Shown: positions 13,300-15,769 of the stretch, one piece after another
How positions within the stretch are numbered: position 1 is the first letter of the stretch
How the letters are laid out: the number at the start of each line of letters is the position of its first letter
Assembly (NCBI GenBank): GCA_005883865.1
Contig: VBAO01000077.1
Location: forward strand, 1 to 15,769
DNA: 15,769 nucleotides
Direction of reading: 5' to 3'
From: Candidatus Segetimicrobium genomatis
Lineage (GTDB): Bacteria; Sysuimicrobiota; Sysuimicrobiia; Sysuimicrobiales; Segetimicrobiaceae
Position numbers and translations under genes: made by a program
The notes under the pieces: model-generated
Told to the model about the DNA's origin: nothing
The model's input: only the letters and a program-made list of their open reading frames with translations
Databases searched by the model: none

Positions 13300-14469
13300 T
13301 CAGGGTGCGGTCCGCCGCCCCCGGCGGGGGGACCCGGCGAGGAGGCCGCCCGCTTCGACCTTGAAGAGCGCCTCGGGATTCGCGAGGCCGGGCAAGCGGT
13401 GTCGACCGAGGCTGCGGAAGCGAATGCCGGCCGGCGCCGATCCCTCGAGTGCCGCCCTCGTCTCGCCGGAGATCACGATCTGCCCACCTTTGGCCGCCGC
13501 GCAGACGCGGGCCGCGGTGTGGACCGCCAGACCGATGTACCCGACGTCGGTCAGGGTGGGGCGGCCGCTGTGGATCCCGATGCGAGCCCGGACTTCCACA
13601 CCGCCGGGCCAGCCTCGTCCGCGGAGCGCACGCTGGATGGCCACCGCCGCCTCGATCGCGACGGCGGCCCGCTCGAAGACCGCGAAGAACTCGTCGGCGC
13701 GGGCATCGATCTCGCGGCCCCCCGCGCGCGACACCGCCGCCCGGAGGATGCCGCGGACGTCGTTCAGCAGGTCGCGGTAGCGGTCGCCCAGCCGATTGAG
13801 GAGGGCGGTGGAGGCCTCGAGATCCGTCATCAGCAGGGTCACGAACCCGGTGGGGAGGGCCGCCGCATCGGTGGCCGTCGCCTGGACCTGACGGTATCCA
13901 CGCTCTTTTTCGACGGCGAAGCGCACGGCGGCCAGCACGGTCTCCGCGAGATCCGCATCGTCGAGAATGGCCGGATCGTGCACGAGCGCCGTCATCGGCC
14001 GGCCGTGCCGCTCGAGATAGGTCACCACGCGCGGGTCCCCTTCGGCGGGGAGCGGGACCGGCTTCCCCGCGCCGTCCAGGTACGCTCCGGATGCGTCCGA
14101 CCAGTGGAGGACGGTCAGGGCCGGGTCCCGGAGAACGCTGCGCAGGCGCTGTTCGAGTTCGCCGGGTGCCCCGTTCCGACCCAGCTCGATCACGAGACGA
14201 CCGGCCGTCGCGTGTTTCTGCTCGTCCTGCAACTGGCCGGGGATGAACCCGATCGGCACAATGCCGTACTTCTTTGCCGCATTCAGGAGTCGCCTGCGGG
14301 CGCGTTCCCGCGCCGCATCGTTCTCGAAGGCGACCTGATTGAACCGGGCGAGCGCGTTCCGCACGTGCGCTGCGTCGTGGATCGGCAGCCGCCTCCGGCC
14401 GTGAGCGTCGACGTAGGCGAAGGCGCGATCCGGGAGGCTGGCCCGCTTGGTGCCATCGAGCCGGGACAT
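13300..14469 (-). CDS. Class III adenylate/guanylate cyclase-domain protein with an N-terminal DUF6582-like module
   Basis: A 389-residue protein in three parts. Residues 6-74 form a small conserved module (LPDRAFAYVDAHGRRRLPIH, then HVRNALARFNQ and AAKKYGIVPIG) that I recall from short stand-alone bacterial proteins. Residues 75 to about 205 are a variable region that may act as a sensor. From about 209 on is a class III cyclase domain: FVTLLMTDLEAST with metal Asp D216, the second metal Asp D259 in ARADEFFAVF, and YIGLAVHTAARVCAAAKGG. The usual Asn of the V-N-x-A-A-R motif is His here, as in many high-GC homologues, so cyclase activity is not assured. The frame extends to 14583, but the ATG at 14469 is chosen because the module begins directly after it. 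No membrane segment is seen. Codons 6-74 are duplicated at 14708-14914. Confidence 0.88.
   Translation of the reverse strand: MSRLDGTKRASLPDRAFAYVDAHGRRRLPIHDAAHVRNALARFNQVAFENDAARERARRRLLNAAKKYGIVPIGFIPGQLQDEQKHATAGRLVIELGRNGAPGELEQRLRSVLRDPALTVLHWSDASGAYLDGAGKPVPLPAEGDPRVVTYLERHGRPMTALVHDPAILDDADLAETVLAAVRFAVEKERGYRQVQATATDAAALPTGFVTLLMTDLEASTALLNRLGDRYRDLLNDVRGILRAAVSRAGGREIDARADEFFAVFERAAVAIEAAVAIQRALRGRGWPGGVEVRARIGIHSGRPTLTDVGYIGLAVHTAARVCAAAKGGQIVISGETRAALEGSAPAGIRFRSLGRHRLPGLANPEALFKVEAGGLLAGSPRRGRRTAP
14248..14454 (+). repeat. Direct repeat copy A (inside the cyclase gene)
   Basis: This 207-bp segment corresponds exactly to codons 6-74 of the cyclase gene, read on the minus strand. 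It recurs in the same orientation 460 bp further on, with four differences (positions 14275, 14281, 14305 and 14311 in this copy). Similarity stops abruptly at both ends. Confidence 0.92.
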
Positions 14470-14597
14470 GTCCCAACAATACCCCGCTGGGCCGGGCACG
14501 TCAACGCGGCCAGCCGCGGTGAAGAAGGTGCCCGCCGCCTGGCCTCGGAACTCACCACCGGGGTATGACGATTGGGCGTCCAAGGGAGGATGGCGGG

Positions 14598-15345
14598 ATG
14601 AAGAAGCACCGTCTGCACGAGATGTCCTGGATGGAGGCCCAGGAGGCCTTCAAGAAGTCCGATACGGTCATCATGCCGGTCGGGACGCTCCACGCACATG
14701 GTCCGACCCCGATCGGCACAATGCCGTACTTCTTCGCCGCGTTCAGGAGTCGCCTGCGGGCGCGCTCCCGGGCCGCATCGTTCTCGAAGGCGACCTGATT
14801 GAACCGGGCGAGCGCGTTCCGCACGTGCGCTGCGTCGTGGATCGGCAGCCGCCTCCGGCCGTGAGCGTCGACGTAGGCGAAGGCGCGATCCGGGAGGCTG
14901 GCCCGCTTGGTGCCCGCTGGGCATGGTGACCGCGGTCGTCGAATGGTGGACGATCGGCAAAAAGCTGATGCCCGGGCTCTTCCCCGAGGGAACGCACATC
15001 TGGGAGCTGGCGGTTGCCGTCGCGATCGGTGGGACGGGGATCGCCGATGTGCGAGGCGGTGGATACAAAGGCGAATGGGGGGTGAACCCGCCGCTCAGAC
15101 GGCTGTTCGGCGCCGAAATCAACCCGCTGGGGTTCAACAACTTCGAGTACCGGGGAGCGCAGATGCTCATCCCCGTGGACGCATGGGATATCGATATCGA
15201 AAGCCCGCCTGACATCCCGGCGGCTGCGCTGGAAGAGCTTCGTCGCCGGGGGCAAGAAAGCATGGACCGTCTGGTCGAATACATCGCCGCGTTCGTGAGC
15301 GAATTTCGGAAAGTCGACGTGGCACAGGCGTGGCCGAAGGCCTGA
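14598..15345 (+). pseudogene. Creatininase family amidohydrolase, middle replaced by a foreign 207-bp segment
   Basis: The 5' part starts at ATG 14598 after an aagggagg ribosome site and encodes MKKHRLHEMSWMEAQ, then VIMPVGTLHAHGPTPIG, the first strand and metal-binding loop of creatininase-family amidohydrolases (usually 'P-G-s-x-E-x-HGPHLP'). At about 14708 it runs into copy B and stops at TGA 14796-14798. After the copy, a different frame (ATG 14923 to TGA 15343-15345) gives PLGMVTAVVEWW, the glycine-rich LAVAVAIGGTGIADVRGGGY, and a long C-terminal helix, consistent with the family's C-terminal half. About 36 N-terminal and 143 C-terminal residues remain against a usual ~250, so roughly 70-80 residues, including the central metal-ligand region, are missing and the frames disagree. 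The gene is dead as sequenced. In the first motif the common Glu is replaced by His (LHAHG), perhaps a subfamily trait. Confidence 0.82.
14708..14914 (+). repeat. Direct repeat copy B (inside the creatininase gene)
   Basis: Second copy of the 207-bp unit, 203 of 207 bases identical to copy A by base-by-base comparison. The four differences (14735, 14741, 14765, 14771) all fall at third codon positions of the minus-strand module, whose protein sequence is unchanged. It has no start codon of its own at the proper place. On the plus strand it breaks the creatininase frame. No target-site duplication or inverted ends flank it. The left junction shares cccgatcggc with the cyclase copy, suggesting microhomology. 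Confidence 0.92.
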
Positions 15346-15412
15346 AGCTCCATGGGGCACGTCCGCTTCAAGGGCCGATTACATGGTCCGGCGCGCCAAA
15401 GGAGGTCGCCTG

Positions 15413-15758
15413 GTGTTTCATCTCACGCAGTTTACCGATGTCGGTCTCCTATTGTTGCGGCTGATGGTCGGCGTGGTGTTCTTCACCCAAGAACATCGAG
15501 ATGAACAGACCCTTCACGATCTTTCTCTGCGCGGCGTAAGCCTTGGGCACGCTCGGTCTCATCGTTGGGATCCTGACGCAACTTGCCGGGATCGGCCTCA
15601 TGCTGATCTCGCTGGGCGCGATCTGGAAGAAGATCGCCGCTTGGCACACCGGTTTTTGGGGGGAGAACGCCGCCGGCTGGCACTACGATCTGATGCTGAT
15701 CCTCATGACCGCCGTCATCGTGGCGGCCGACGGTGGGCGGTACGTCCTCATGGCATGA
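15413..15758 (+). pseudogene. DoxX family membrane protein with frameshifting gap and in-frame stop
   Basis: A good ribosome site aaaggagg (15398-15405) precedes GTG 15413, which starts MFHLTQFTDVGLLLLRLMVG followed by VVFFT, the first membrane helix of DoxX-family proteins. After about 15487 the family sequence resumes in another frame: KNIEMNRPFTIFLCAA, then a TAA at 15537-15539 where homologues have Glu (GAA to TAA is one change), then ALGTLGLIVGILTQLAGIGL, AAWHTGFWGENAAGWHYDLM and DGGRYVLMA to TGA 15756-15758. The missing piece is the short loop after helix 1, usually about 12-16 residues. Two independent lesions make an inactive gene likely, unless base errors are responsible. DoxX proteins are four-helix membrane proteins linked to redox or thiol stress in some bacteria. 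Confidence 0.8.
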
Positions 15759-15769
15759 GGGGGCGACGC

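Noticed and set aside
13250..13345. Possible bidirectional terminator between rhomboid and cyclase genes
   Set aside because: Only 5-6 bp complementary stretches (gaggct/agcctc, ccccc/ggggg) and no T-runs; partly within the cyclase coding sequence.
14708..14914. Insertion sequence or mobile element inside the creatininase
   Set aside because: The segment is a copy of cyclase coding DNA, with no terminal inverted repeats, no target duplication and no transposase.

Overview
This is a GC-rich, gene-dense stretch (by eye about two thirds G+C) from a free-living bacterium. The gene types suggest an uncultured soil or subsurface heterotroph: solute-binding-protein ABC importers, dehydrogenases, a mandelate-racemase-type enzyme, a creatininase, HdeD and DoxX membrane proteins, and a cyclase of a kind common in high-GC phyla. 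I cannot name the phylum; Chloroflexota, Methylomirabilota/Rokubacteria-like and similar groups would all fit. Several genes start with GTG, and many junctions are ATGA or GTGA overlaps.

Layout. Positions 3-254 hold the end of one ABC solute-binding protein, followed by a strong hairpin (258-291). Next come an enolase-superfamily enzyme (310-1422) and a Gfo/Idh/MocA oxidoreductase (1576-2559), which is interrupted by an in-frame TAG. Positions 2618-9778 form one tight operon: solute-binding protein, ATPase, two permeases, glycerophosphodiester phosphodiesterase, inositol-monophosphatase-family phosphatase, an unrecognised His/Cys-rich protein, and a TIM-barrel sugar isomerase/epimerase. The last gene runs directly into a 46-codon remnant of a LivF-type ATPase. 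A 3-hydroxyisobutyrate-dehydrogenase-family gene and a SnoaL-like gene follow (9975-11218).

Positions 11219-11801 contain no intact gene, only the DNA-binding tail of an AraC regulator. Then come an HdeD-family membrane protein (11802-12383) and a rhomboid protease (12592-13263). Converging on the rhomboid from the minus strand is a class III cyclase-domain protein (13300-14469). The right end is damaged. A creatininase gene has lost its middle and carries in its place a 207-bp near-copy of codons 6-74 of the neighbouring cyclase gene. A DoxX gene after it has a frameshifting gap and an in-frame stop.

How it may work together. The 2618-9778 operon reads as uptake and stepwise breakdown of a phosphodiester-linked polyol or sugar: import, phosphodiester cleavage, dephosphorylation, then isomerisation or oxidation. 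Glycerophosphoinositol is one candidate substrate, by inference only. The most unusual items are the unknown protein with an HxxHxxxHxCxxC cluster inside that operon, and the domain-sized duplication inside the creatininase, whose four differences from the cyclase copy all lie at silent third codon positions. No tRNA, rRNA, CRISPR array, complete insertion sequence or integrase was seen.
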